Positions 34,224 to 44,750 are shown, counted from the stretch's first letter. The stretch: DNA of 64,000 nt from JBAOHV01 sp963714875 (GCA_963714875.1 CAVQQI010000011.1:1426001-1490000), one strand, 5' to 3'. Made by a program: numbers and translations. Notes: generated from the letters alone by a model not told the origin.

Positions 34224-36963
34224 TCAGGTGTGCTCTGTGTGCTCGAGCTGTCGCCGCCGGGCGACGCCGAACGTGACCATCACGCCCAGGCACATCAGGA
34301 TCGCGCCGAGCGCGATGAGCTGGGTCGTGGTCGAGGACCCCGTGAAGGCCAGCCGACCCGCTGTTGCGTCACCGACCGAGTCCGAGGCGGGCTGGGTCGC
34401 AGCCGCTGGTCGGGCCTCGGGCGTTGGAGGCGCCGTCGGCGCGCTCGGTGGGCCGGGGGCTGAGGACCCGCCGGGCGTCGACGGCTCGACCGGCGCCGGG
34501 GGCTCGACCGGATCGACCGGCGCCGTGCACGGAGCGTCTGCGCCGCCATCGGGGTCGGCCCCCAGGCAGACGTCGATGCCGGTGACATCGCCGTCGGTGG
34601 TGTCGACCAGCTGCACTGCTGCAAGGTCCGGGAATTCCGGATTCTCGCCGTCGGGTTCGAACCGCACCGGAACGTTGCGGTACCACTCCGGCTGGAAGTC
34701 CGGCGAGAGGCCCGCCTCGTCGCAGTCCTCCCCGGAGGACACCGGCGCGGACGGGACGAAGAACGCCATCAGGACGTCGCCGGCGGGGACCTCGGCTGAG
34801 TAGGTGCCATCGGATGACGTGAAGGCCGAGGCCCACTCGTCGTCACCGCTGAGCGTGCCGGCGGTGACGCACGCACCGGACAGCGGCGCGCCGGTCGCCT
34901 CGTCGTACACGGTGCCCGAGATGACCCTTTGAGGACCCTCGCCGCCAGCAGCATCGGCCTCGATGGCACCGGCGGTGCAGCGAGCATCGGGGTCGCCGGC
35001 ACTCGGACGGGGGTCACCGAGCTGGTCGGTCGATGACGCATCGGAGCAGTCGGTGAAGCCGATCGCCGGGTTGCCCTGCGTTGGCACGATAGATGCCCGG
35101 CCCCTGCTGGGCCAGACGGTCTGCAACGTCGGCGAAGCGTGAGCTGTCGGTCAGGTCGGTGGGCGCCGTTGCACAACTGTCGTCGTCGGCCACGGTGAAC
35201 CCGAACGATCGCGCGCCGTTGGCACAGTTGGCGGAGTCGTTGCGGGCCAGCAGGGCCGCGGCGACGACCGCACCCAGCGAACCTGGACCGTCCACGCCGT
35301 TGGGGGTGTTGTCGACGATCGTCGAGTAGGCGATGACCGTCGTGGAGTCGGAGAGCTCCGCCCCGCCACCGGTGCCCGAGGCGGTGTTCCCGGCGATGGT
35401 GGAGTCCGTCACGACGAGGTCGACGCCGGCGCCGCTGGCGGCGAGCCCACCGCCGTCGGTCGCGCTGTTGCGGGTGAGCTCCGAGGCGAACAGCGTCGCC
35501 TGGGACGGCTCGACGATCGAGAGCCCGCCGCCACGGAGCGCGGCGGTGTTCTGGTCGAGCGCCACCGTCCCCACCAGGGCTGCGGCGCCACGCATCGAGA
35601 TGGCGCCCCCGTCGCTGCCGGCAACAGCGTCGGTCACCTGGATCCGTCCATCGCCGCTGGTGCCGACGAGCGTGTCGACGACACCGGGCACGGCTCCCGG
35701 ACCCCCATCGATGGCAAGTCCCCCGCCGTCGAGCGATGCGCTCGTCGTCTCGACACGCAGCGTTCCGCTCACATCGAGCGAGGCGCCGGGGGCGAGCATC
35801 ATCCCGCCGCCGTTGCGGGCGTCGGCACCGTCACCACCCGAGATGACGAGCTCGGCGCCCTCCATGATGTTCACCGCCCCGGCCGTGTACACGTTGCCGC
35901 CGTCACCGCTCGCGACCGAACCGCCGATGCTGGAGGTGGTGCACCCGGGGTCGACCTGGAAATGGTTGCTGACGAACCCGACGCCGTCGCCGTCGAGGAA
36001 GACGCCGCCACCCTCGACAGCGGCGCCGCGGTCGAGGCCCGCGCCCGACATCTCGAATCGGGCAGGTGCGTCGGCCAGGTAGACGCTGCCGCCCCGATCG
36101 GCGTTCGAGAACCGCACGAAGGCTCGACACTCCAGTCGGGCACTGCCGGACTCGATGTGGATGCCGCCGCCGTCGCCGACGGTCGACCCGTCGTCGATGT
36201 AGACGTCGTGGCTCGCGCCCGTGGTGGACCCGGTGGCGGTGATGGTGCCGCCATCGGTGTGCAGCGAGCCGCCACCGAGGACAGCCGAGTTGTCCCGGAG
36301 CCGCAGGCTCGACGCTGTGCTGGCGGTCGAGATGTCGCGCAGCTCGAGCGTCGCGCCCACAGTGGTGGACACCGCACCGCCGTAGCCGTCGGCACGGTTG
36401 GAGCTGAACGCGTAGGCCTCTCCGGTGAAACCGGCCGAGGTCTCGACCAGGACCTCACCGTCGTTGAGGATCGCCCCACCGTCTCCGGTGGTGGAGCCGC
36501 CGGTCAGCTCGACGAAGCTCATCTCCAGCCGGGAGCCGGCGACCACATGGAACAGACGGTCGTCCAGGGACGAGGCTTTCACGGTGGTCGTGCCGAGCGG
36601 GTTCACGACGTTGCCCTGCAACCGCAGGGTGGTGCCCGAGGTCAGATCCAGATCACCCTCCTCGGCACCTCCGGAACCGGTCAGGGTCAACAGCGTCTCG
36701 TCAGCGCTCGACGCGAAGGTCACGATGGTCGTCCCACCGGACGCGTTGGCCTCCTGCACTGCGGCTCGCAACGTGCAGGTCCCGCTGCTCGTGGCGCAGA
36801 CGCCATCGATCGCAGCATCGACCGCATCAACGGGGTCATCGACCACGAAGGGTCCGGCGGCGGCGACAGGCGAGGCCTGCACCGTCGCGAACGTGATCGA
36901 CAGCACGGCCACAGCCAGCACCGGGCGCACGCATCGTCGGAGGGCTTCACGAAATCGGTTCAC
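34224..36963 (-). CDS. Right-handed beta-helix surface protein with sortase-type anchor, frame broken once
   Basis: Secreted adhesin-like protein of about 912 residues. A signal peptide (basic start, hydrophobic core, ASPVAAAG) is followed by a CSLREA-type segment (CTLRAAVQEANA) and many Gly/Asp/Thr-rich beta-helix coils. Near the end lie a carboxypeptidase-regulatory-like Ig domain, a Pro-rich stalk, and the anchor LAFTG, a hydrophobic helix and ARRRQ. A frame switch near 35085 is repaired by removing one C (IYVPTQGN), and the length is 1 modulo 3. GTG at 36963 is the probable start. No sortase gene is in the window. Confidence 0.8.
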
Positions 36964-37043
36964 GACGGTGACGTCGGCACCACCGTCGCGCAATTGAGAT
37001 GAACCGCCGGATCAGGCTGCTCGGCCGGCCAGATCATGCCTCG

Positions 37044-37070
37044 TCAGGCAGCTCGGAGGTTGCCGATCCA
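37044..37070 (-). pseudogene. Remnant of an ABC exporter 3' end
   Basis: The minus strand reads W-I-G-N-L-R-A-A-stop, nearly the same as the WIGNTRAA-stop end of the intact exporter gene 41 bp upstream. The DNA of the two tails differs at several positions. This looks like the last codons of a lost paralogue or a duplicated gene end. Confidence 0.5.
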
Positions 37071-37110
37071 CGCGGACCCATCCCTGGTCCGACCAGTCGG
37101 TCAGGCTGGG

Positions 37111-38901
37111 TCAGGCTGCCCGGGTGTTGCCGATCCAGGACTCGTAGAGCCGCCCGTACACGCCGCCGGCAGCCACCAGCTCGTCGTGGGTGCCGGTCTG
37201 CACGATCCGACCCGCGTCGAACACCACGACCAGGTCGGCCGCTTCGGCCGTGGAGAGCCGGTGCGCGATGCTCACCGTGGTGCGGCCCTCGGCCAGCTTG
37301 GCGAGTGCGATCGCCAGGGCCCGCTCGGTCTCGGGGTCGACCGCAGAGGTCGCCTCGTCCAGGATCAGCAGGCCCGGGTCGGCCAGCTGGGCGCGTGCCA
37401 GGGCGACCAGCTGGCGCTCCCCCACCGACAACGCATCGCCCCGCTCGCCGACGTGGGTGCCCAGGCCCTCGGGCAGGCCCTTGACCCACCAGTTCAGATC
37501 GAGCGCCTCGAACGCCGCGGCGACCTCGTCGTCGGTCGCGTCGGTGCGGCCGTAGCGCACGTTCTCGGTGATGGTCGTCTCGAACAGGAACCCGTCCTGG
37601 GGCACCAGGCGGATCGCGGTCGAACGCGACGACCGGGCGACCTGGCGCAGGTCGACCCCGCCCACGACGATGCGACCCTCGGTCGGATCCGCCAGGCGCG
37701 ACAGCAGCTTGGCCAGCGTCGTCTTGCCCGACCCGGTCTCGCCCACGATGGCCAGGTTGACTCCCGCCGGCAGGTGCAGGTCGACGTCGCGCAGCACGGG
37801 TTGGCCCGGCTCGTACTCGAACCCGACCGACTCGACGCGCACGTCCAGCGCGCCCTTCGCCAGCACCACCCCGGGGCTCGGCTCGACCACGTCGATCGGC
37901 TCGTCGAGCAGGTTCAGCACCTTGCGCCAGCCCGCGAGCGCGGTCTGGGTCTGGTCGAGCACCTCGCCGATCTCGGCCACGGGCTGCACGATCAGGTTGG
38001 CGAGGAAGACCACGGCGATCAACGTCGCGGCGGAGAGGCCCCACTCGGGCCCCCACCACACGCCGACGCCCACCACCGCGGCCAGGGTCAGACCGCTGAA
38101 CACGTCGGAGACGGGGAACATGATGGCGAAGAAGAACCGGGCACGGAGCTGCGCCCGGTACTGGTGGTCGATCGCGTCGAAGAGGCGGCGGCGAGCCGCC
38201 GGCACGTCCGCGTAGGCCCGCACCGCAGTGATGCCGGTGACCGTCTCGCTGATCTCGGACAGCGTGCCCGAGACGCGGGTCCGCAGCTCGTCGTAGGCCG
38301 CGAGCTGGCGCTTCTGGACCACCCGCATCACGGGGATGATCGGCGAGATCACCAGCAGCGTCACCAGCGCCAACTGCCAGCTGTAGATCGCGATGGCCAC
38401 GAGTGCCACGACGATGATCGTGGAGTTGACCACCCAGGACACCGCACCCCACGAGGCGAACTGGGCCAACGTCTCGATGTCGGAGGTGACGCGGGCGACC
38501 AGCACACCACGCTTGGAGTCGTTGTGGTGTGCGAGCGACAGGCGGTGCACGTGCGCGAACGCCCGGGTGCGCAGGCCGTAGATCACGTTCTCGGCGGTCA
38601 CCATCAGCCGCATGTAGGTGAAGCGGGTCAGCACTGCCAGCGCCAACATGGCCGTGGTCGCCGCGGCGCCCGTCACGGCGATGAAGGTCCAGTCCGGCCC
38701 GGTGTCGCTGACGCCGCGGCTCAGGATCTGCTGGATGGAGATCGGTATGACCATCTTGCCGAGCGCCATGACCAGCGCCATGGCCATCGAGACGCCCAGT
38801 CCCTTGCGCAGCTCGGGGGTCGCCCTGATGCCGGCGCGCAGGACTTCGATCGCGCCCGCATCGACGTCCTCGTCACCCTCGACCCGCGGCGTGATGTTCA
38901 T
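37111..38901 (-). CDS. ABC exporter half-transporter with degenerate signature
   Basis: 596 residues: six membrane helices, then a nucleotide-binding domain. Walker A is GETGSGKTT, Walker B is LLILDEATSAVD, and the H-loop is AHRLST. The signature is LSVGERQ rather than LSGGQ. The start ATG overlaps the neighbouring transporter's stop (ATGA). With that partner it should form a heterodimeric exporter for drugs, lipids or peptides, in which one composite ATP site is impaired. Substrate unknown. Confidence 0.88.
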   Translation of the reverse strand: MNITPRVEGDEDVDAGAIEVLRAGIRATPELRKGLGVSMAMALVMALGKMVIPISIQQILSRGVSDTGPDWTFIAVTGAAATTAMLALAVLTRFTYMRLMVTAENVIYGLRTRAFAHVHRLSLAHHNDSKRGVLVARVTSDIETLAQFASWGAVSWVVNSTIIVVALVAIAIYSWQLALVTLLVISPIIPVMRVVQKRQLAAYDELRTRVSGTLSEISETVTGITAVRAYADVPAARRRLFDAIDHQYRAQLRARFFFAIMFPVSDVFSGLTLAAVVGVGVWWGPEWGLSAATLIAVVFLANLIVQPVAEIGEVLDQTQTALAGWRKVLNLLDEPIDVVEPSPGVVLAKGALDVRVESVGFEYEPGQPVLRDVDLHLPAGVNLAIVGETGSGKTTLAKLLSRLADPTEGRIVVGGVDLRQVARSSRSTAIRLVPQDGFLFETTITENVRYGRTDATDDEVAAAFEALDLNWWVKGLPEGLGTHVGERGDALSVGERQLVALARAQLADPGLLILDEATSAVDPETERALAIALAKLAEGRTTVSIAHRLSTAEAADLVVVFDAGRIVQTGTHDELVAAGGVYGRLYESWIGNTRAA

Positions 38902-41012
38902 CGGAGCAGCCCGTCGTGGGCGACGTCGTCAGGGGTGTCGGGATCGTCGCCGAAGCAGGCGTCGTGGTCGACCGACTCCTCGGCCTCGTAGGCGGTGACC
39001 AGCGCCGAGTACTCGGGGTCGCGGAGCAGCTCGTCGTGGGTGCCCGTGCCGCGCACCATGCCGTCCTCGAGGTGCACCACCCGGTCGGCCAGCAGGATCG
39101 TCGACAGACGGTGTGCGACGACCAGCATCGTGGTGTCGCCCGAGCGCAGACCGCCCAGGATCTCGGCCTCGATCACCGGGTCGACCGCCGAGGTGGCGTC
39201 GTCGAGCACCAGCACCCGAGGATTGCCGGCCAGCGCACGCGCCAGCGCCACCCGCTGGCGCTGACCACCCGACAACGTCACGCCCCGCTCGCCGACCACG
39301 GTGTCCAGACCATCGGGCAGTTGTGCGACGAAACGAGCAGCACGCGCTCGCTCCAACGCATCCGCGACGCCCTCTGCGCCGACCGGTCGCCCCATCGCCA
39401 CGTTGTCGACGATGGGTGCCGCGAACAGGAAGCTCTCCTGGAACGCCAGCGAGGTCGCGGTGCGCAGGTCGTCGGGGTCGACCTGGTCGATCGGCACCCC
39501 CCCGAGACGGATGCTCCCTCCGTCGGGCTCATCGAGGCGGACCAACAGGTTGGTCAGCGTGCTCTTGCCCGAACCCGTCGAGCCGACCAGCGCCACGACC
39601 TCGCCCGGCTCGGCCTGGAAGCTGACCTCGCGCAGCACCGTGGTCGGGCCGTAGCTGAACGACACGCCGTCGACCTCGAGCGACAGGGGACCCGAGGGCA
39701 GTTCGACGGTGCCGTGTGCGTCGAGCTGGTCCTGCTCGGCGGCCCGTTGTGCAGCGCTGCGACGGGCCTCCGGTGCCGAACCGCTGGTGGCGCCGCGACC
39801 GATCAACACCGAACGACCCGACCGGCCCGACCGGCCCGACCGGCCCGAGCCACCGGAACCGTCCGACCTGTCGCCGTTGCCGTTGCTGTTGTCGCCGCCG
39901 GCGAAATCGTGGTGCGACGCCCGTCCCTGGGCTGCGGGGTCGGTCGGTTCGGCGAGCAGCGCGTCCACCCGGCGTACGGACACGACCGAGCGGGGCATCG
40001 CTTCGAACATGAACCCGACGATGCGCATCGGGAACGCCAGGTAGCCGAACAGCGCAACCGCCTGGACGAGCTGACCTGCGGTCGCGGCGCCCGTGTCGAT
40101 ACGCCAGGCCCCCACCAGCAACAACGCCACCGTGCCCAGGCTGGGGAGCAGGTCGATCATCGGCTGGAACACCGCGGTCATGCGGGCGACCACCAGCCGG
40201 TCGGTGCGAAGGCGGCTCGCTGCGGCCTGGAAGCGCTCGTCCTCGGCGTCCTCACGACCCAGCGTCTTGACCGCCAGGGCACCGTCGAAGCTCTCGTGCG
40301 CGATCGCGGAGACCTTGCCCAGGCTGGCCTGCACCTGCGCTGCAGGGCCGTTGACCTTGTTGGTGTAGTAGCGGCTCAGGAACGCGAGCGCCGGGAAGAG
40401 CACCACGGCGACCAGCGCGAACATGACGTCGGTGGAGAACAGACTGGCGAGGGACACCACGACCAGCGCGACCACACCGATGGAGAACGGCAGCGGCATG
40501 AGCAGCCCGGTGCCGGTGGTGACGTCGACGTCCGCGTTCGCCAACAGCTGCCCCGTGGGGTGCTTGCGGTACGACGACATGGGCATGGTCAACAGGCGCT
40601 CGCCGACGCTGCGCCGCAGCGATGCCTGCATGCGGGTCTCGGTGACGGAGCCGTACCAGCGCCGCACCACCACCGATGCGCCGCGCAGCACCGCTACCAG
40701 GAACAGTGCGCCCACCGCCCACCAGACCGTCGAGCCGTCGACGCCGGTGGAGAACGCGGGCTCGATGACCTCGTCGGTGATCCGGCCCAGGACGAAGGTC
40801 GCGGCGACGATCAGCAGCGCCCACGACACGCCGCCCACCAGCGACAACACGAACGGCGCGGGGTGCATGCGCACGAACCGTGCGATGAGCGCGAACCCCT
40901 GACGGGTCGGCGACGGGCCGCCCGCGCCCTGTGCAGCGGCGGCGGACGGGTCACCGACCGAGGGGGTCTCGTCCTCGGGGGCGGCGTCGGAGGGGTGGGC
41001 AACAGCGGTCAA
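38898..41012 (-). CDS. ABC exporter half-transporter with GRS-repeat linker
   Basis: 704 residues. An N-terminal extension precedes six membrane helices and a canonical nucleotide-binding domain (Walker A GSTGSGKST, signature LSGGQRQR, Walker B VLVLDDATSAVD, H-loop AHRLST). Between the membrane and ATPase domains, about residues 355-440, lies a low-complexity insert (GGDNSNGNGDRSDGSGG, then Gly-Arg-Ser repeats). This linker is unusual for the family. It is the first gene of the pair, with about 155 bp upstream holding repeat copy B. Confidence 0.88.
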   Translation of the reverse strand: MTAVAHPSDAAPEDETPSVGDPSAAAAQGAGGPSPTRQGFALIARFVRMHPAPFVLSLVGGVSWALLIVAATFVLGRITDEVIEPAFSTGVDGSTVWWAVGALFLVAVLRGASVVVRRWYGSVTETRMQASLRRSVGERLLTMPMSSYRKHPTGQLLANADVDVTTGTGLLMPLPFSIGVVALVVVSLASLFSTDVMFALVAVVLFPALAFLSRYYTNKVNGPAAQVQASLGKVSAIAHESFDGALAVKTLGREDAEDERFQAAASRLRTDRLVVARMTAVFQPMIDLLPSLGTVALLLVGAWRIDTGAATAGQLVQAVALFGYLAFPMRIVGFMFEAMPRSVVSVRRVDALLAEPTDPAAQGRASHHDFAGGDNSNGNGDRSDGSGGSGRSGRSGRSGRSVLIGRGATSGSAPEARRSAAQRAAEQDQLDAHGTVELPSGPLSLEVDGVSFSYGPTTVLREVSFQAEPGEVVALVGSTGSGKSTLTNLLVRLDEPDGGSIRLGGVPIDQVDPDDLRTATSLAFQESFLFAAPIVDNVAMGRPVGAEGVADALERARAARFVAQLPDGLDTVVGERGVTLSGGQRQRVALARALAGNPRVLVLDDATSAVDPVIEAEILGGLRSGDTTMLVVAHRLSTILLADRVVHLEDGMVRGTGTHDELLRDPEYSALVTAYEAEESVDHDACFGDDPDTPDDVAHDGLLR
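39814..39849 (-). repeat. 9-bp tandem repeat in the ABC exporter linker
   Basis: Four units of CGGCCCGAC (first unit CGACCCGAC, last ending GAG) encode Gly-Arg-Ser repeats. The array stays in frame and could vary in copy number. Confidence 0.8.
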
Positions 41013-41083
41013 CGGAGGGTCAACACCTTCTGGTCGGGGGGCGTTCCAACGTAGTCATCGCCAAGGACATCTCCCACAAACGC

Positions 41084-41133
41084 GAACTGTGCTGCAGTAC
41101 GCGCCAGCATTGACGCGTTCCGCAGCACAGTTC
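41084..41133. repeat. 50-bp palindromic repeat, copy B
   Basis: Two 23-base arms begin GAACTGTGCTGC and end GCAGCACAGTTC, match at 20 of 23 positions, and enclose a GCAT loop. Single copy in the gap between the ABC exporter start and the aldehyde dehydrogenase end. Confidence 0.85.
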
Positions 41134-41167
41134 CGCGCTCGGACGCCGGACCCGAAGCCCGGACCGG

Positions 41168-42598
41168 TCAGATCTGGATCGACTTGGTCTCGAGGAACTC
41201 CTCGAGGCCCCAGCGGCCACGCTCGCGGGTGTTGCCCGACTGCTTGTAGCCGCCGAAGGGCGCCATCGTGTTGAACGCTGCACCGTTGATGTCGACCTGG
41301 CCGGTGCGCATGCGACGAGCGATGGCCTTGGCACGCTCGGGGTCCGCGGACTGCACGCCACCGTGCAGTCCGTAGATGCTGTTGTTGGCGATCGCGACGG
41401 CATCGTCGTCGTCGGTGTAGGTCAAGATCGACAACACCGGGCCGAAGATCTCCTCCTGCGCGATGGTCATGTCCGGGGTGACGTCGGTGAACACCGTCGG
41501 CTTGATGTAGAAGCCCTTGGGCTGGTCCTCGGGCTGCTCAGGCCCGCCGAGCACCAGGGTCGCACCCTCGTCGATGCCCTTGCGGATGTAGTCGCGCACC
41601 CGCTCCTGCTGCGCCTTGGACACCATCGGGCCCAACGCGTGGAAGATGTCGGGCTCGTCGGCCTTCGGGTCCACCAGCTTGCACTTGGACGCCTCTTCGA
41701 CCACTGCATCGACGAACTCGTCCTTGCGCGACTCGGGCACCAGCAGCCGCGTGTGGGCCTGGCAGGTCTGTCCGGCGTTCATGAACGCCGCGAACACCCC
41801 GCCCATCGCGACCGCAGCCGGGTCTGCATCGTCGAGCACGATGTTGGCGGACTTGCCGCCGAGCTCGAGGCCGACGCGCTTGACCGTGTCGGCTGCGGTG
41901 CGGGTCACCGCAGCGCCGGACCGGCCGGAGCCGGTGAAGGAGATCATGTCGACGTCGGGGTGGGCCGACATCGCCTCGCCGACCACCGTGCCCTTGCCGA
42001 CGACCAGGTTGAACACGCCGGCGGGCAGGCCGGCCTCGTCGATGGCCTCGGCCAGGAGGTAGGCGTTGAGCGGGGTGACCTCGGACGGCTTGAGCACGAC
42101 GGTGCACCCGGCGGCGATGGCCGGGACGACCTTGCACACGATGAGGTACAGCGGATAGTTCCACGGCGTGATCGCCCCGACGACACCGATGGGCTCACGC
42201 ACGATGAGCGAGTTGTTGAGCTGTTCCTCCCACTCGAAGTCCTCGATCAGCGAGGCGAAGCTCTCCCACTCGCCGACCGCCAGACCGGTCTGGACCATCT
42301 GGGCGAAGGTCTTGGGCGAGCCCACCTCTGCAGAGATGGTGTCCGCGATCTCCTCGAAGCGGCCCGTGAGCGCTCCGCCGATGTCGCGCAGGTACTTGGC
42401 GCGGATGTCCACCGGCGTGGTCGACCAGGTGGCGAAGGCTCGCTTGGCTGCAGCAACCGCGGCGTCGACGTCGGCCGAGGTGCCCTCGGCGACGCGTGCG
42501 ATGACCTCTTCGGTCGCCGGGTCGACGACCTCGACGTGGCTGTCGCCACTGGAGGGCACCCACTGACCGTCGATGTAGTAGTTGTCCAGGACCTTCAT
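41168..42598 (-). CDS. NAD(P)-dependent aldehyde dehydrogenase
   Basis: 476-residue enzyme oxidising an aldehyde to the acid. Oxyanion-hole Asn is in ITPWNYPLY, the cofactor-site Lys in VVLKPSE, the catalytic Glu in LELGGKSANI and the catalytic Cys in NAGQTCQAHTR. FGGYKQSGNTRERG closes the active site. The ATG at 42598 (MKVLDNYYIDG) follows GGGGGAACC; the frame is open upstream but without family similarity. The substrate is unknown. Confidence 0.92.
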   Translation of the reverse strand: MKVLDNYYIDGQWVPSSGDSHVEVVDPATEEVIARVAEGTSADVDAAVAAAKRAFATWSTTPVDIRAKYLRDIGGALTGRFEEIADTISAEVGSPKTFAQMVQTGLAVGEWESFASLIEDFEWEEQLNNSLIVREPIGVVGAITPWNYPLYLIVCKVVPAIAAGCTVVLKPSEVTPLNAYLLAEAIDEAGLPAGVFNLVVGKGTVVGEAMSAHPDVDMISFTGSGRSGAAVTRTAADTVKRVGLELGGKSANIVLDDADPAAVAMGGVFAAFMNAGQTCQAHTRLLVPESRKDEFVDAVVEEASKCKLVDPKADEPDIFHALGPMVSKAQQERVRDYIRKGIDEGATLVLGGPEQPEDQPKGFYIKPTVFTDVTPDMTIAQEEIFGPVLSILTYTDDDDAVAIANNSIYGLHGGVQSADPERAKAIARRMRTGQVDINGAAFNTMAPFGGYKQSGNTRERGRWGLEEFLETKSIQI

Positions 42599-42854
42599 GG
42601 TTCCCCCTGTGTGGCGAAGCTGTGCGGTGGCGCTGCGAACCCCGTCGGCGCCAGACCGTCTTGACCACTCGGTCAAGTGACCAGATCGTACCCGCCCGAG
42701 ACACGCCGATGTCCCGCGGCCGGCACTGTTCGACCGAGAGCGATCAGCCGGCGCGGGCCGGACTCGACCGCAACCGATCGGGATCCACCGAGGAGTGGCG
42801 AGGTCGATCGGAGTCGACCGCGTCGGCGGCGATAGCCTGCGCAGATGGACGACC

Positions 42855-43286
42855 GTGCGGGTGACGACGTCGAGCGAGGCGGCTCCGGCGACGATGCGTC
42901 GGGCGGCGGGGACGACGGCGTCGGAGGGAGCGCCGGGGGCCGACCCGTTCGCCGGGCTGACCCTGGACGACGACTTCGTACGGTCGGCCACGGTCAGCGA
43001 ACCCGATGCGGCGCAACGGCGTGCCGAGGCCGAGGATCGACGACGGCGCGAAGCGGACCTGCGTCGTCGACTGGAGCAGGACACCGGTGGCCGGGGTGCT
43101 GCTGCGCCGGAGTCGCAACGCCTGGCCCCCTCGGGCTGGGACGACGACGCAGCGTGGGACGACGACGAGGACGAGCCGCGACCCCGCAGACGCTCCGCGA
43201 CGGTGCGGACCGTCGCCATCCTGTTGGTCGCAGCCATGGTGGGGACCTACGCAGTGACCCACCTGCTCGTGATCCTCCGCAGCTGA
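42855..43286 (+). CDS. Small single-pass membrane protein, start uncertain
   Basis: About 143 residues from GTG 42855. It has an acidic stretch, a charged helix (AAQRRAEAEDRRRREADLRRRL, in parts), an Asp/Glu cluster (WDDDAAWDDDEDE) and one C-terminal membrane helix (TVAILLVAAMVGTYAVTHLLV). An ATG at 42845 in another frame opens with acidic residues (MDDRAGDDVERG), so the true start could involve a frame break near 42940. No family is recognised. Confidence 0.5.
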   Translation: MRVTTSSEAAPATMRRAAGTTASEGAPGADPFAGLTLDDDFVRSATVSEPDAAQRRAEAEDRRRREADLRRRLEQDTGGRGAAAPESQRLAPSGWDDDAAWDDDEDEPRPRRRSATVRTVAILLVAAMVGTYAVTHLLVILRS

Positions 43287-43434
43287 GCCACTCCCAGCAG
43301 GCTCCCGGGCCGACGCCCGAGCGGACTAGCCTCACTTGTCTACAACCTGTCTGCACTCTCGGGTCGACCGATGGGGGTGCGACTGTCACCGTCACACCAC
43401 TGCCCTCCGCTGGATGGGGGCGAGGAGTTGAACC

Positions 43435-44658
43435 ATGACCAAGATCAAGGTGCTGAACCCCGTCGTCGAGCTCGACGGCGATGAGATGACCCGGATCATC
43501 TGGGACTTCATCAAGGCCCAGCTGATCCTCCCCTATCTCGATGTCGATCTGAAGTACTACGACCTGGGCATCGAGGCGCGGGACGCCACCGACGACCAGA
43601 TCACCATCGACGCCGCCGAGGCCATCAAGACCCACGGCGTCGGCGTGAAGTGCGCCACGATCACACCCGACGAGGCCCGGGTCGAGGAGTTCGGCCTGAA
43701 GAAGATGTGGCGGTCGCCCAACGGCACGATCCGCAACATCCTGGGCGGCGTGGTGTTCCGCGAGCCGATCCTGTGCTCGAACATCCCCCGGCTGGTGCCC
43801 GGTTGGACCAAGCCGATCGTCATCGGGCGCCACGCGCACGGCGACCAGTACCGGGCCACCGACTTCAAGGCGCCGACGGCGGGCAACGTCACCATCACCT
43901 ACACCCCCGACGACGGCTCCGAGCCCATGGAGTTCGAGGTGGTGCACATCCCCGAGGGCGGCGGCGTCGTCATGGGCATGTACAACTTCGACGAGTCGAT
44001 CCGTGACTTCGCCCGCGCGTCGTTCCGCTACGGACTCCAGCGCAACTACCCCGTCTACCTCTCGACGAAGAACACGATCCTCAAGGCCTACGACGGTCAG
44101 TTCAAGGATCTGTTCCAGGAGGTGTTCGACGCCGAGTTCGCCACCGAGTTCGCCGCAGCCGGGCTGACCTACGAGCACCGACTGATCGACGACATGGTCG
44201 CCGCCGCGATGAAGTGGGAGGGCGGCTACGTGTGGGCGTGCAAGAACTACGACGGCGACGTGCAGTCCGACGTGGTCGCGCAGGGATTCGGGTCGCTCGG
44301 GCTGATGACCTCGGTGCTGATGACCCCCGACGGTCGCACCGTCGAGGCCGAGGCCGCGCACGGCACGGTGACCCGCCACTACCGGGAGCATCAGAAGGGG
44401 AATCCGACCTCGACCAACCCGATCGCATCGATCTTCGCCTGGACCCAGGGTCTGGCGCACCGGGGCAAGCTGGACGGAACCCCCGAGGTCACCGCGTTCG
44501 CCGAGACGCTCGAAGCGGTCTGTGTCGAGACCGTCGAGTCCGGGTCGATGACCAAGGACCTGGCGCTGCTGGTCGGCGCGGACCAGCCGTGGCTCACGAC
44601 CCAGGAGTTCCTGGCGACCCTGGATGAGAACCTCCAGGCCCGCATGGCCAGCAGCTGA
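43435..44658 (+). CDS. icd: NADP-dependent isocitrate dehydrogenase
   Basis: TCA-cycle enzyme making 2-oxoglutarate and NADPH. 407 residues, of the homodimeric eukaryote-like class. Motifs include VVELDGDEMTRIIW, the substrate loop SPNGTIRN, the catalytic Tyr/Lys region and the metal site DDMVAAAMKWEGG, and the cofactor loop EAAHGTVTRHY. Start ATG at 43435 with GAGGAG about 6 bases upstream. Downstream lies the triple palindromic repeat. Confidence 0.95.
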   Translation: MTKIKVLNPVVELDGDEMTRIIWDFIKAQLILPYLDVDLKYYDLGIEARDATDDQITIDAAEAIKTHGVGVKCATITPDEARVEEFGLKKMWRSPNGTIRNILGGVVFREPILCSNIPRLVPGWTKPIVIGRHAHGDQYRATDFKAPTAGNVTITYTPDDGSEPMEFEVVHIPEGGGVVMGMYNFDESIRDFARASFRYGLQRNYPVYLSTKNTILKAYDGQFKDLFQEVFDAEFATEFAAAGLTYEHRLIDDMVAAAMKWEGGYVWACKNYDGDVQSDVVAQGFGSLGLMTSVLMTPDGRTVEAEAAHGTVTRHYREHQKGNPTSTNPIASIFAWTQGLAHRGKLDGTPEVTAFAETLEAVCVETVESGSMTKDLALLVGADQPWLTTQEFLATLDENLQARMASS

Positions 44659-44700
44659 GCCACCCCGCGACCGGACCCACAGCCCGGGGCCGGATCAGCT

Positions 44701-44750
44701 GAACAGTGCTGCGAAACGCGTCACTCCCAGCGCGATCTGCAGCACACCTC
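44701..44750. repeat. 50-bp palindromic repeat, copy C1
   Basis: Left arm GAACAGTGCTGCGAAACGCG with a partly degraded right arm ending GCAGCACACCTC. First of three units spaced 62 bp apart after icd. Confidence 0.8.

Noticed and set aside
43287..43434. A riboswitch or attenuator before icd
   Set aside because: Only scattered short inverted repeats are present, with no conserved core that I recognise.
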